Below, one piece after another: positions 36,622 through 44,829 of a stretch of 64,000 bases of DNA. The position numbers were made by a program, and so were the translations under genes. This stretch comes from Chitinophagales bacterium (GTDB lineage: Bacteria; Bacteroidota; Bacteroidia; Chitinophagales; Chitinophagaceae). How positions within the stretch are numbered: position 1 is the first letter of the stretch; each line of letters starts with the position of its first letter. Under the pieces are notes generated by a model. It ran no database searches. It saw only the letters and a list, made by a program, of their open reading frames with translations, and was not told the origin of the DNA. The stretch lies in assembly GCA_017303455.1 (NCBI GenBank), contig JAFLBM010000001.1, forward strand, positions 147,449 through 211,448. The letters run 5' to 3'.

Positions 36622-37011
36622 ATGACAATATTCTCAAAGATCATTGCCGGCGATATTCCTTCGTACAAAATCGCAGAGAATGAAAAATTCTTTGCCTTCC
36701 TGGATATATTTCCCTTGCGGGAAGGACATGTGCTGGTGGTGCCTAAAACTGAAGTGGATAACCTGTTTGACTTACCAGCTTCGTATTTGCAGGAAATGTT
36801 AGTATTTGCACAGCCTATAGCCAAAGCCATTGAAAAAGCATTTAATTGTAACCGTTGCGGCATCAGTGTGATTGGTTTGGAAGTTCCGCATGCACATATT
36901 CATCTTATTCCCATCAACTCAGCCAATGACCTGAATTTTACACAAGCAAAACCGCAGGCATCAACGGAGAGTTTGAAGAAAGTACAGGAAAGAATAGTAG
37001 CGCAGCTCTGA
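36622..37011 (+). CDS. HIT-family nucleotide hydrolase/transferase
   Basis: 129 residues, cytosolic. The family start is TIFSKIIAGDIPSYKI. The histidine triad is at 90-94 (HAHIH, followed by LIP), with His92 as the expected nucleophile. Hint-type members hydrolyse AMP-linked substrates such as adenosine phosphoramidates. I chose the ATG at 36622; the frame is open back to 36559, but the added residues are not family-like and would overlap the promoter. The stop codon directly abuts the stop of the convergent ruvC gene. Confidence 0.93.
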   Translation: MTIFSKIIAGDIPSYKIAENEKFFAFLDIFPLREGHVLVVPKTEVDNLFDLPASYLQEMLVFAQPIAKAIEKAFNCNRCGISVIGLEVPHAHIHLIPINSANDLNFTQAKPQASTESLKKVQERIVAQL

Positions 37012-37578
37012 TTATTTCTTAAGTAACCGTTGAGGGTTTTTTTTAATAAACTCATCCCAGCCCTTCAATCCTTTTCCTGCTTTTCCTAACACGGAATTCA
37101 TTTGCAGGTGATGGCATAAAGCTACCGCCAGTGCATCCGTGGCATCATACGAAACAGGTTCTTCTGTTAAGGATAATATCTGCTTCAGCATTTTCCATAC
37201 CTGCACTTTATCTGCATTACCATTACCGGTAACAGATTGTTTTACTTTTTTGGGAGAATACTCTGTTACAGGAATACCTGCACTCATCGCAGCGGCGATC
37301 GCCACACCCTGTGCACGGCCCAATTTCAGCATACTTTGTACATTCTTGCCAAAGAAAGGGGCTTCAATGGCAAATTCATGCGGTTTAAATTTTTTGATAA
37401 GCTCCTCCACTTTCTGGTGGATCAGCTGCAACCGTTCATGATTATCTTTCTTATTCGATAATTTCAGCACCTGCATCTCTTTCATCTTCACCTGGCTGCC
37501 ATTTATTTCAATAATGCCATACCCCATCAGTAAGGTGCCGGGATCTATGCCGAGGATTATTTTAGCAGGCTTTTGCAA
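37012..37578 (-). CDS. ruvC: Holliday junction resolvase RuvC
   Basis: Endonuclease that cuts Holliday junctions bound by RuvAB. The first catalytic Asp is in IILGIDPGT, the Glu in FAIEAPFFGKN and the last acidic pair in SYDATDALAVALCH, so the four-residue RNase H-fold active site is present. From the ATG at 37638 the protein would be 208 residues, but that start lies inside the divergent gene that begins at 37604. A TTG at 37578, ten codons before the conserved IDPG, gives 188 residues, nearer the usual length of about 175-190. I therefore use the TTG, with the ATG as the alternative. The C-terminal tail (GWDEFIKKNPQRLLKK) is basic. Confidence 0.92.
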   Translation of the reverse strand: MQKPAKIILGIDPGTLLMGYGIIEINGSQVKMKEMQVLKLSNKKDNHERLQLIHQKVEELIKKFKPHEFAIEAPFFGKNVQSMLKLGRAQGVAIAAAMSAGIPVTEYSPKKVKQSVTGNGNADKVQVWKMLKQILSLTEEPVSYDATDALAVALCHHLQMNSVLGKAGKGLKGWDEFIKKNPQRLLKK

Positions 37579-37603
37579 ACGGGATACTATTTTTACAAGA
37601 TTA

Positions 37604-38602
37604 ATGAAGCTGAACCGAAATATCAAACTCTTCGTCAACTACTTCCTCGGACCCATACTGTTCATCTGGTTGTCCTGGTCTATTTACAGGCAGATACAGC
37701 AACAACCCAATTTGGAGAAAGCATGGCAAAGCATTGTTGCTTCTTTCAACAGCCCGTTAGCGTGGAATCTCGTGGCAGCCGTTTTATTAATGATCGTCAA
37801 CTGGTCCATTGAGGCTGTTAAATGGAAGATATCTGTTCAGCCTATTCAACAAGTTAGTTTTAGTAAAGCCTTCAAAGCAGTGTTATCAGGTGTGTCTTTT
37901 TCAGTCAGCACACCCAACCGGGTAGGGGAATACCTCGGTCGGGTGTTATATATGGAGGAGGGCAACAGGTTGAAAACAATTTCAATTACCATCGTGGGCA
38001 GTATCAGCCAGCTGATCGTAACATTACTGATGGGTTGTTTGGGACTGATCGTCCTCCGTCAGCAAATTGAAGCCAGCGGATTTGTCAGTTCTATCTGGAT
38101 GCTGGTGATCATTTATGGTGTGCTGGCTGTATTGTCAGTTTTAACACTATTTTATTTCCGGTTAGCATGGCTGATCAGGTGGGTGGATCGTTTACCGGGT
38201 AGTAGCCGCTTTGCTTACCTGGTAAAGGCTTTGGAAGACTTTAATGCAACTTTACTATGGCGGTTGTTGTCATTATCTGCATTGCGGTTTGTGGTATTTA
38301 TCACACAGTATTACCTGCTGTTTCGTTTATTTGATGTGGAGATCGGATGGTGGCCGGCTTTTTGGGCAGTCAGTGTTTCTTTTCTGGTGATGGCCGTGAT
38401 ACCGACCTTTGCCATCGCCGAACTGGGATTGAGAGGTGAAGTGGGAATTAAACTGATCGGTTTGTTCAGCGTTAATAGTCTCGGGATCTGGATGACGACA
38501 ATGACGGTATGGCTGGTGAACCTGATCATACCGGCTATCGTGGGAAGTTTACTGATTTTGAGTATTAAAAAAATCTTTACGAATAAAAATGAAAGGACTT
38601 AA
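37604..38602 (+). CDS. Lysylphosphatidylglycerol synthase/flippase-like membrane protein (UPF0104)
   Basis: 332 residues with about eight membrane helices (for example FVNYFLGPILFIWLSW, WNLVAAVLLMIVNWSIEAVKW and the C-terminal LVNLIIPAIVGSLLILSI). The motif GVSFSVSTPNRVGEYLGRVLYM is the family mark of the LPG_synthase_TM membrane domain. No aminoacyl-transferase domain follows, so lysine transfer to lipid is unlikely and a lipid-flippase or carrier role is possible. I chose the ATG at 37604 (MKLNRNIKL); the frame is open back to 37514, but that part is antisense to ruvC. The 3' end overlaps the DUF3108 gene by 14 bases, so the two are probably one operon. Confidence 0.88.
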   Translation: MKLNRNIKLFVNYFLGPILFIWLSWSIYRQIQQQPNLEKAWQSIVASFNSPLAWNLVAAVLLMIVNWSIEAVKWKISVQPIQQVSFSKAFKAVLSGVSFSVSTPNRVGEYLGRVLYMEEGNRLKTISITIVGSISQLIVTLLMGCLGLIVLRQQIEASGFVSSIWMLVIIYGVLAVLSVLTLFYFRLAWLIRWVDRLPGSSRFAYLVKALEDFNATLLWRLLSLSALRFVVFITQYYLLFRLFDVEIGWWPAFWAVSVSFLVMAVIPTFAIAELGLRGEVGIKLIGLFSVNSLGIWMTTMTVWLVNLIIPAIVGSLLILSIKKIFTNKNERT

Positions 38603-39395
38603 ATTTTTTGCGCCATTGTTACTGGGATTGTTCAGTTTTTCAACGGAAGCCGAGGCGCCCTACAATGAATTTTGCGGTATTGAGAACAGGGCATTCAATG
38701 TTGGAGAGAAAGTCACCTTTACGGTGTATTATGCCGTAGCCGGTATTTATGTGAATGCAGGTAATGCCACTTTCTCGAGTGAACTGGAAACTTTTAATAA
38801 CCGCCCTGTGTATCATGTAACCGGTGAAGGGAAGACCAATTCTTCCTACGACTGGATCTATAAAGTGCGGGATAAATACGAAACCTATATTGATACTGCC
38901 ACGATGCAACCCCTGAAATTTGTCAGGAATGTGAATGAAGGTGGCTATAAAAAATACCAGAACATCACGTTTAATAAAACGGCTAACACGGCCGTTGCCA
39001 CGGATGGTGTATTTAAAGTACCGGCCTGTGTGCAGGATGTGATGAGCTCTATGTATTATGCCCGTAACGTTGATTTTTCCAAATTACAGCCCGATGACAG
39101 GATACCATTTTCGATGTTCCTCGACAACGAAGTCTTTAATATGTATATCCGTTATATGGGTAAGGAAACCATTAAGACCAAATATGGTAAGTTTAATGCC
39201 ATTAAGATAAAACCCTTGTTACTGAAAGGGCAGATCTTTGAAGGTGGTGAAAAGATGACCGTCTGGGTAACGGATGATGCCAACCATATACCGGTTCGTA
39301 TCGAAAGCCCGTTGGTGGTGGGAAAAGTGAAGATCGATATGATGAGCCACGAGAACCTTCGCCACCCGCTGACCTCATTGATCAGGAGGAAGTAA
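38589..39395 (+). CDS. DUF3108-domain exported protein
   Basis: 268 residues. A signal peptide (LKFFAPLLLGLFSFSTEAEA) is followed by a beta-rich DUF3108-type domain: FNVGEKVTFTVYYAVAGIYVNAGNATF, a central DRIPFSMFLDNEVFNMYIRYMGKETIKTKYG region, and VTDDANHIPVRIESPLVVGKVKIDM near the end. Proteins of this family are periplasmic or outer-membrane associated and of unknown function. The order, directly after a membrane lipid-flippase-like gene with overlapping ends, suggests a shared envelope role (inference). The sequence after the stop (39396-39560) is low in features. Confidence 0.88.
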   Translation: MKGLKFFAPLLLGLFSFSTEAEAPYNEFCGIENRAFNVGEKVTFTVYYAVAGIYVNAGNATFSSELETFNNRPVYHVTGEGKTNSSYDWIYKVRDKYETYIDTATMQPLKFVRNVNEGGYKKYQNITFNKTANTAVATDGVFKVPACVQDVMSSMYYARNVDFSKLQPDDRIPFSMFLDNEVFNMYIRYMGKETIKTKYGKFNAIKIKPLLLKGQIFEGGEKMTVWVTDDANHIPVRIESPLVVGKVKIDMMSHENLRHPLTSLIRRK

Positions 39396-39566
39396 ACAAG
39401 CAACAGCAAAATGCTACAGATATTAATACGCCGGGTCCACGGCTGGCACACAGGGCAAGTGTGTGAGACTCGGCTGCGAAGAAGAAGGAGCAAGAGACTG
39501 AAAAAGCGGAGGCGGAAAAACAGTTTGCAAATAAGTATAAGTGAGTTCAATAATTAAATCTTTCAT

Positions 39567-40010
39567 TTGAAAACGATTCTGTTATCATTATTATTATTGA
39601 TTGTTACTACTTCTTTTTTGTTCGGACAGAACGGTAAAATATTTGTATGCCCTATGAAGAAAGGGAAAATAGTAGTTGAGCATAGAGGGTTCAATGATGG
39701 TAATAAAAATCCTGGTGCAGAAATTGAAGGGAAGAACAGTAATGTGTACAGTTGCTCTTCAGGTTTAGTTAAAGCAGTTGACACAACAAATGGTCGGATA
39801 GTTGTTTATATTGAGTTTGAGAATTATTCTTTCTCCTATCATAATTTTAAATCAGTAGTTGTCGCCGAGGGACAAACGATTAAGCCGGGTGAAATGATAG
39901 GTGTGATAAAGAAAAAAGAAAGATTGTTTCTTATTACATCGAAAGATAAATCCCTTATAGAGCCTGAAAGCATCTTAAAATGCAGGGTGGTTCATAGGTA
40001 CATAAAATAA
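39567..40010 (+). CDS. Small exported protein, degenerate M23/LytM-like
   Basis: 147 residues from a TTG start. TTG at 39567 is the only start codon between an upstream in-frame stop (39555-39557) and the signal peptide ILLSLLLLIVTTSFLFGQ. The mature part follows the order of an M23/LytM fold: GLVKAVDTTNGRIVVYIEFENYSFSYHNF, then VVVAEGQTIKPGEMIGVI, then the final EPESILKC. The HxxxD and HxH zinc ligands of active LytM enzymes are missing; one His remains (YHNF). It is therefore probably a non-catalytic, cell-wall-binding or regulator-like domain, if the similarity is real. The gene is more AT-rich (about 38% GC in sampled lines) than its neighbours. Confidence 0.7.
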   Translation: MKTILLSLLLLIVTTSFLFGQNGKIFVCPMKKGKIVVEHRGFNDGNKNPGAEIEGKNSNVYSCSSGLVKAVDTTNGRIVVYIEFENYSFSYHNFKSVVVAEGQTIKPGEMIGVIKKKERLFLITSKDKSLIEPESILKCRVVHRYIK

Positions 40011-40093
40011 TAATATCAAATTAGAAATCAATAACGCCCAGCATGCCTATTTTTCGTAGAATGCAAAATAATTAAATTGAGTTGAAAGGTTGC

Positions 40094-40138
40094 CCATCGT
40101 TTGCAACGATGGACTGCAAAGCCTGCTTTGCTTTATTT
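40094..40138 (+). terminator. Double-hairpin terminator
   Basis: CCATCGTT/AACGATGG (40094-40112) is followed by GCAAAGC/GCTTTGC (40116-40131) and then TTTATTTT. It ends transcription of the small M23-like gene. Confidence 0.75.
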
Positions 40139-40998
40139 TAGATATCTTCCAACCTAAAAAAAACCTTCGGTCTTATCCCTCTTTCGGTTTGTTGCAAGGT
40201 GCAGCATTCATGGGCCGGGTCGTGTTCAAAGAAAAGGACATAATCATTCTCCAACGCTTCTTTCAGGAATGATTTCTTTTCATTCAAGGTCGTCAGCGGA
40301 AACATATCATAACCCATAATATATGGCAAAGGTATATGTCCCTGGGATGGTAACAGGTCGGCCATAAACACGATGGTCCTGTTCTTATACCGTACCTGTG
40401 GCAGCATCATCGCCTGTGTATGGCCACTCACAAAGCGAATGCTGATATTGTCTGCAAAAGGTGTTTCACCCAGCTTTCCCTCTTTCATCCCGGCAGTATC
40501 AACCCATTTCAACTGGCCGCTTTCTTCAATAGGTAAAATATTTTCCTTAAGGAAAGAGGCTTTCTCTCTTTCATTGGGGTAAACAGCCCAGTTCCAGTGT
40601 TCTTTATTACTCCAGAATTGAGCGTTCTTAAAAGCCGGCACCAGTTTGTCTTCCTCCCGGACAATAGAACCGCCACAATGATCAAAATGCAAATGGGTTA
40701 AAAAAACATCTGTGATATCATCGCGGTGAAAACCATGTTTCGCTAATGATTTATCTAAGCTGTCATCCCCATGCAGGTGATAATGACTGAAGAATTTTGC
40801 ATCCTGTTTATCGCCGTTGCCATTATCCACGAGTATAAGCCGGTTACCCTCTTCGATCAGTAAACAACGCAAGGCCCAGGAGCATAGATTATTTTCATCA
40901 GCCGGGTTGATCTTGTTCCAGATGCTTTTGGGCACCACGCCAAACATAGCACCGCCGTCTAATTTAAAATAGCCGGTATTGATCGTATAAAGTTTCAT
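40138..40998 (-). CDS. MBL-fold metallo-hydrolase
   Basis: 286 residues, cytosolic (no signal peptide). The metallo-beta-lactamase zinc motif HLHFDH is at 102-107, with later ligands in SGHTQ (about 193) and the Asp of FMADLLPSQGH. The overall pattern (LILVDNGNGDK, FLTHLHFDHCGGS, FWSNKEHWNWA) fits the lactonase/phosphorylcholine-esterase-like group rather than true beta-lactamases. The substrate is unknown. Its start overlaps the stop of the upstream MFS gene (ATGA), so the two are translationally coupled. Confidence 0.92.
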   Translation of the reverse strand: MKLYTINTGYFKLDGGAMFGVVPKSIWNKINPADENNLCSWALRCLLIEEGNRLILVDNGNGDKQDAKFFSHYHLHGDDSLDKSLAKHGFHRDDITDVFLTHLHFDHCGGSIVREEDKLVPAFKNAQFWSNKEHWNWAVYPNEREKASFLKENILPIEESGQLKWVDTAGMKEGKLGETPFADNISIRFVSGHTQAMMLPQVRYKNRTIVFMADLLPSQGHIPLPYIMGYDMFPLTTLNEKKSFLKEALENDYVLFFEHDPAHECCTLQQTERGIRPKVFFRLEDI

Positions 40999-42338
40999 GC
41001 AGGTTTCTTTTTTAAGGCTGCCGCATAGAACAGCAAGAGTAAACCAATAATAAAAAATGTCATCAGGGCCAGTACAGAACTCCGCTGCGAACCGGTCAGC
41101 TCATTGATAAAGCCAAAACTGAAGATGCCGATCACCGCAGCGACCTTTTCGGTCACATCATAAAAGCTGAAGAAAGAAGCCGTGTCCTTTGTTTCCGGCA
41201 TCAACTTGGCATAAGTGGAGCGGCTGAGCGACTGGATACCACCCATTACAAAACCAACAGAAGCTGCCAGCCCATAAAATTCATAGATACCTCCCACCGG
41301 TAATAAATAACCGATATAACAAAGCAGTATCCAGAGCAATACGATTGATATCAGTGTTTTGATATTCCCGATCTTAGACGATAACCAGGAAATAGTAAAG
41401 GCTCCCGGTATAGCGATCAGTTGAATCAGGATGATAGCGATGATCAGGTTATCCGTCGGTATCTCTAATTCACTCTTGCCATATAATGCCGCTACCAGCA
41501 TTACGGTTTGCACACCCATATTATAAAAGAAGAAGGCAGCAAGAAAACGTTTCAACGGCGGCAAGTGGGTAAGCTGGTTCCAAACCTTCCGTAATTCGTT
41601 ATATCCTTTTGACAGGATCTTATGCTGCAAATCGCCACTACCTGCCGGAACAGGTTTGGGTAAACGCCGTAATGAGTACTGGCCAAAGCCCCACCACCAG
41701 ATACCGACCAGGAGAAAAGAAGTTCTGAACTGGATGGTGGAATCTTTATCACCGCCCAGTATGCCAGGAAAGAAAACAAAAACGAAACAGATGATCTGCA
41801 ATAACACACTGCCGATATAACCATAGGTAAATCCTTTGGCGCTGATACGGTCACGGTCTTCCGGTGCAGCTATTTCAGGTAAAAAGGAATTATAAAATAC
41901 CTGGCTGCCCCAGAAACCCACGCAGGCAATGATCATGCAGGCAATACCTAATACCAATGTTGTAGAAGGGCTGCCGGTAGTACCATCTTTTGTATTAAAT
42001 AAAAACATTAACGCACAGGCGATACTTCCCATCGTCATAAAGAATCGCAAAAAATTCTTCTTATTGCCTTTATAATCGGCAATCGAAGAAAGCAGCGGAG
42101 ACATAACAGCCACGATCAGCATGGCGAAAGCCAGGGCATAATTATAAAGAGCCGTGTTTTCAAAATGCCGTCCCAGGAACGTAACCGCTGTTTTGGATGT
42201 TTCCTTATTATCAACAGCGATGGCTTCAAAATAAGCCGGGAAGATGGTGGAAGTGATAACAAGATTATATGCTGAATTCGCCCAGTCATACATCGCCCAG
42301 GCGTTCACTACTTTTTTCGGAGCCGTTTGCATACGCAA
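40995..42338 (-). CDS. MFS transporter, UMF1/Atg22-like family
   Basis: 447 residues with about twelve membrane helices. The N-terminus VVNAWAMYDWANSAYNLVITSTIFPAYF is the mark of the UMF1/Atg22 branch of the major facilitator superfamily. A later conserved segment is GGIQSLSRSTYAKLMPETKDTASFFSFYDVTEK. Bacterial members are uncharacterised; the yeast homologue exports amino acids from the vacuole. The gene is coupled to the MBL hydrolase downstream. An alternative start two codons later (MQTAPKK) is possible. It follows uppP on the same strand, at the place where truB commonly sits in related genomes. Confidence 0.9.
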   Translation of the reverse strand: MRMQTAPKKVVNAWAMYDWANSAYNLVITSTIFPAYFEAIAVDNKETSKTAVTFLGRHFENTALYNYALAFAMLIVAVMSPLLSSIADYKGNKKNFLRFFMTMGSIACALMFLFNTKDGTTGSPSTTLVLGIACMIIACVGFWGSQVFYNSFLPEIAAPEDRDRISAKGFTYGYIGSVLLQIICFVFVFFPGILGGDKDSTIQFRTSFLLVGIWWWGFGQYSLRRLPKPVPAGSGDLQHKILSKGYNELRKVWNQLTHLPPLKRFLAAFFFYNMGVQTVMLVAALYGKSELEIPTDNLIIAIILIQLIAIPGAFTISWLSSKIGNIKTLISIVLLWILLCYIGYLLPVGGIYEFYGLAASVGFVMGGIQSLSRSTYAKLMPETKDTASFFSFYDVTEKVAAVIGIFSFGFINELTGSQRSSVLALMTFFIIGLLLLFYAAALKKKPA

Positions 42339-42381
42339 TAATTAAGTGACTGAAATTAAGGATAAGGAATGAAATAATCAT

Positions 42382-43206
42382 TTATCCCTCAATCACACCC
42401 ATAGCCAGCAGGATCAGCAGGATGATGCCCGCAATGATGCGGTAAATACCAAAAACTTTGAAGCCGTACACTTTCAGGTAATTGATGAAGAAACGGATGG
42501 CCAGCATAGCCACCACGAAAGCGACAACATTGCCCACGATAAAAGCAATAGTGTTCTCCCGGGTTGACAGGATGATCTCGTACCCTTTTCTTACCACACC
42601 TGCTGCTTCCCATTTTTTTACAAATAGAGAATAAGCAGTGGCCGCAAACATGGTGGGCACGGCGAGGAAAAAGGAAAATTCAGCGGCCAGGTGACGGGTA
42701 AATTTTTGCTGCATTCCACCAACGATCGTGGCAGCACTGCGGCTGACACCGGGCACCATCGCAATGGTTTGCCAGAGACCGATAATAAAGGCATTGGAAT
42801 AAGAGACCTGGTCGTCAGATTCGATGGAAGGTTTCTTAAATATCCTATCAATAAACATTAGCGCAATACCACCTACCAGCAAAGAAACCGCAACAGTGGT
42901 CGGGCTTTCCAGCAAGGCATCGATCTTATCGGAAAATAAAAAGCCCAGAGCCAGGGCAGGGATCACACCCACAATCAGCTTCACATAAAACTGCCAACGG
43001 TGAAACTCGATGAATTTTCTCCAGTACAATACCACCACCGCCAGGATAGCGCCAAACTGGATGGATACTTCAAACAACTTGGTGAATTCATCTTTATGAA
43101 TACCCAGCAGGGAACTGGTAATGATCATATGCCCCGTGGAAGAAACGGGAAGAAACTCTGTTAACCCTTCTACGATGGCGATGACGACTGCTTCAACGAT
43201 GCCCAT
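42382..43206 (-). CDS. uppP: Undecaprenyl-diphosphate phosphatase
   Basis: 274 residues with eight predicted membrane helices. The enzyme recycles the lipid carrier of cell-wall synthesis by removing a phosphate from undecaprenyl diphosphate, and it also gives bacitracin tolerance. The catalytic motifs are complete: [18 protein letters not shown] near the N-terminus (Glu-rich loop and Ser-Thr-Gly-His) and [10 protein letters not shown] in the second half. The C-terminus is hydrophobic ([22 protein letters not shown]). It lies downstream of ftsX and the DUF3098 gene on the same strand, but a terminator (43252-43281) separates it from DUF3098. Confidence 0.96.
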   Translation of the reverse strand: MGIVEAVVIAIVEGLTEFLPVSSTGHMIITSSLLGIHKDEFTKLFEVSIQFGAILAVVVLYWRKFIEFHRWQFYVKLIVGVIPALALGFLFSDKIDALLESPTTVAVSLLVGGIALMFIDRIFKKPSIESDDQVSYSNAFIIGLWQTIAMVPGVSRSAATIVGGMQQKFTRHLAAEFSFFLAVPTMFAATAYSLFVKKWEAAGVVRKGYEIILSTRENTIAFIVGNVVAFVVAMLAIRFFINYLKVYGFKVFGIYRIIAGIILLILLAMGVIEG

Positions 43207-43251
43207 GGATATAATTTAAACAGGTAAACAAGTTAGGAACTATTTGATAAT

Positions 43252-43281
43252 AAAAAAGCGATGAAGGATCCATCGCTTTTC
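43252..43281 (-). terminator. Terminator after the DUF3098 gene
   Basis: On the minus strand, AAAAGCGATG-gatcctt-CATCGCTTTTTT. Confidence 0.88.
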
Positions 43282-43301
43282 AACAGGTTGTAATTGTATG
43301 A

Positions 43302-43547
43302 TTAATTAGCTGCTTTCGGTTTTTTGAAGATCGCAAAGATCTCGATCACCAGCCCGGCCAGGATCAGGATCGGGGCCACCGTGATGCGGGTGCTGCTGTA
43401 CACCTCTTTTTCATTGAACACAGCCGGGTCTGTACTTTTTCCGCCAGACATCAGGAACATGCCAATAGCGATCACCACGATGCCGACCAGCATCCACAAA
43501 TAATTTTCTTTCGTAAACATGGAAGGCGTTGCCTGCTTATCACTCAT
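43302..43547 (-). CDS. DUF3098 small membrane protein
   Basis: 81 residues with two membrane helices (WMLVGIVVIAIGMFLMSGG and TVAPILILAGLVIEIFAIF) joined by a short loop (KSTDPAVFNEKEVYSSTRI). This is the DUF3098 pattern, a Bacteroidota protein almost always encoded next to ftsX. It is presumed to act with the division machinery, but I know of no direct proof. It is 104 bases downstream of ftsX, and the gap holds a tandem heptamer array. Confidence 0.92.
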   Translation of the reverse strand: MSDKQATPSMFTKENYLWMLVGIVVIAIGMFLMSGGKSTDPAVFNEKEVYSSTRITVAPILILAGLVIEIFAIFKKPKAAN

Positions 43548-43580
43548 TTCATGTGTTTTTGGGCCTGCAATATAGGAAAA

Positions 43581-43651
43581 AGTACATAGTCAATGGTCAA
43601 TAGTCCATAGCCGTTCACTACCGTGGACCATCGTCTGTCATCCGTGGTCTT
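43581..43651. repeat. Tandem heptamer array between ftsX and the DUF3098 gene
   Basis: Four heptamers in a row, AGTACAT, AGTCAAT, GGTCAAT and AGTCCAT (43581-43608), are followed by related words (GTGGACCAT, GTCATCCGTGGTC) up to 43651. This is a degenerate short tandem repeat in the intergenic space. Confidence 0.6.
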
Positions 43652-44524
43652 TTAATACAAATCATCCAGCTTCATCCGCAAATACTTCAGCACACTGCGG
43701 TGGGTACTGAATACCGTGATGCAGATACCGATGAAAATAAGCCCGGCAAACAAGACGAACAGGCTGGTATTATCATGGGCGGCTTTCATCCAGGGAATAT
43801 ATCTTTCAGCCACCATCACCAGGAACCAGATGGCTACCACGGCAATCACACCGCTGATGGCCCCGTTGATAATGGCTCTTACATTCATGGGTTTGGCAAT
43901 GAACCAGCGGGTGGCACCCACCATCTGCATGGTTTTGATGAGGAAACGGTTACTGAACATGGCCAGTTTGATGGTATTATCGATCAGGATAATAACAACA
44001 ATGGCGAGAATGATCGCCAGCACCAGCATCACGATACTGGCTGTCCGCAGGTTCTCCGTCATTTTGCCCACTACGGCTTCAGGGTAAGCCACTTCGCTCA
44101 CATAGGTCTGTTGCTCCAGGTCGGCCCGGATCGCTTTGAGTGAATCGGTGTTCAGGTATTCTTCCTTTACTTTGAAGTCGATGCTGTTGGGCAGGGGGTT
44201 TTCGGTCAGGATCTTATCCCAGCCTTCGTTACCATCTTTCAGGTATTTCTCCTTCGCCATTTCCTTGGTCACATAGACGTAGTTTTTGATATAGGGTTTG
44301 GCTCCCAGGTAGGTCACCAGTGCCACACTATCCTTGGGGTTCAGGTCGCCCCGCAGGTAGGCACTCACGGTTACATCGTCCTTTAAATTCTTAACGATCT
44401 TGTTGGCATTGATCACCAGCCATCCGATCACCCCTAAGAAGAACAACACCAGCGTTACCCCCAGGATGGACATAAAATAGGAGGGTTTACCACGTTTGAT
44501 AGAAGCTTTTCCTGATTGAGACAT
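43652..44524 (-). CDS. ftsX: Cell division protein FtsX (permease-like)
   Basis: 290 residues. The membrane subunit of the FtsEX complex, which couples division to peptidoglycan hydrolase activation. There is a short basic N-terminus (KASIKRGKPSYF), then TM1 (VTLVLFFLGVIGWLVINA). The extracellular loop follows (VSAYLRGDLNPKDS, YVYVTKEMAKEKYLKDGNEGW). The C-terminal FtsX domain has three helices and contains RFLIKTMQMVGATRWFIAKPMNVRAIINGAISG, the family motif. FtsE is not in the window, as is usual in Bacteroidota. The promoter region is shared with the divergent leuS. Confidence 0.95.
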   Translation of the reverse strand: MSQSGKASIKRGKPSYFMSILGVTLVLFFLGVIGWLVINANKIVKNLKDDVTVSAYLRGDLNPKDSVALVTYLGAKPYIKNYVYVTKEMAKEKYLKDGNEGWDKILTENPLPNSIDFKVKEEYLNTDSLKAIRADLEQQTYVSEVAYPEAVVGKMTENLRTASIVMLVLAIILAIVVIILIDNTIKLAMFSNRFLIKTMQMVGATRWFIAKPMNVRAIINGAISGVIAVVAIWFLVMVAERYIPWMKAAHDNTSLFVLFAGLIFIGICITVFSTHRSVLKYLRMKLDDLY

Positions 44525-44555
44525 GCGATAGAATTTTGAATTTTACGGGTTGCAG

Positions 44556-44563
44556 CAAAAATA
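44556..44563 (-). promoter_or_regulatory. -7 element of ftsX
   Basis: On the minus strand TATTTTTG, an exact TAnnTTTG match, 32 bases upstream of the ftsX start. A weak -33 box (ATTG) lies 15 bases further up. Confidence 0.5.
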
Positions 44564-44585
44564 GCAGTTTAAGGGCTACAATCAG

Positions 44586-44593
44586 TATTTTTG
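44586..44593 (+). promoter_or_regulatory. -7 element of leuS (candidate)
   Basis: TATTTTTG matches TAnnTTTG exactly. The -33 box is not clear. If used, it gives a leader of about 230 bases. Confidence 0.4.
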
Positions 44594-44737
44594 CGACCAT
44601 TTAAACGATTGCCAAAGGCTCATATTGCCATCTGTGGGAAAGATATTGTTAAAGAATTTTTAGCCAGCTCCGTTGGCCATCCTCATCATAGAACAGGAAG
44701 AAGGTATTCTCGCTACTTAGCTAAGTAAAATAAAAAG

Positions 44738-44812
44738 ATGAGTAGCGAACCAACTGGTGAAGGGTGCGACGCAACGAAGATGAACAACGAACAGGAACCT
44801 GGTAACACATAA
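44738..44812 (+). CDS. Possible 24-residue leader ORF upstream of leuS
   Basis: ATG at 44738 opens 24 codons reading SSEPTGEGCDATKMNNEQEP and ending GNT before TAA at 44810-44812, 17 bases ahead of the leuS ATG. The start codon lies at the edge of the right arm of the CGCTACT/AGTAGCG stem, after an A-rich stretch. It has no leucine codon, so classical leucine attenuation is not supported. Its composition (Glu, Gly, Asn, Thr) is coding-like, but the ORF is too short to be sure. It may instead be part of a repeated or structured leader element. Confidence 0.3.
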   Translation: MSSEPTGEGCDATKMNNEQEPGNT

Positions 44813-44829
44813 TAACAGCATATCATAAA

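Larger units (their letters stand above)
44525..44829. other. 305-base ftsX/leuS divergent region with long leuS leader
   Basis: Holds opposed -7 boxes near 44556 and 44586. There is a palindrome ACTTAGCTAAGT at 44715-44726, a stem CGCTACT (44711-44717) / AGTAGCG (44741-44747), and a 24-codon ORF (44738-44812). The leuS leader would be about 230 bases. Confidence 0.55.

Noticed and set aside
39396-39560. GC-richer stretch after the DUF3108 gene, possible gene remnant
   Set aside because: No frame gives a recognisable protein; only a short CACAC/GTGTG repeat is seen.
44755-44785. T-box-like AGGGTG word in the leuS leader
   Set aside because: It resembles AGGGUGGNACCGCG only in part. There is no specifier stem, no terminator/antiterminator pair, and T-boxes are not expected in Bacteroidota.
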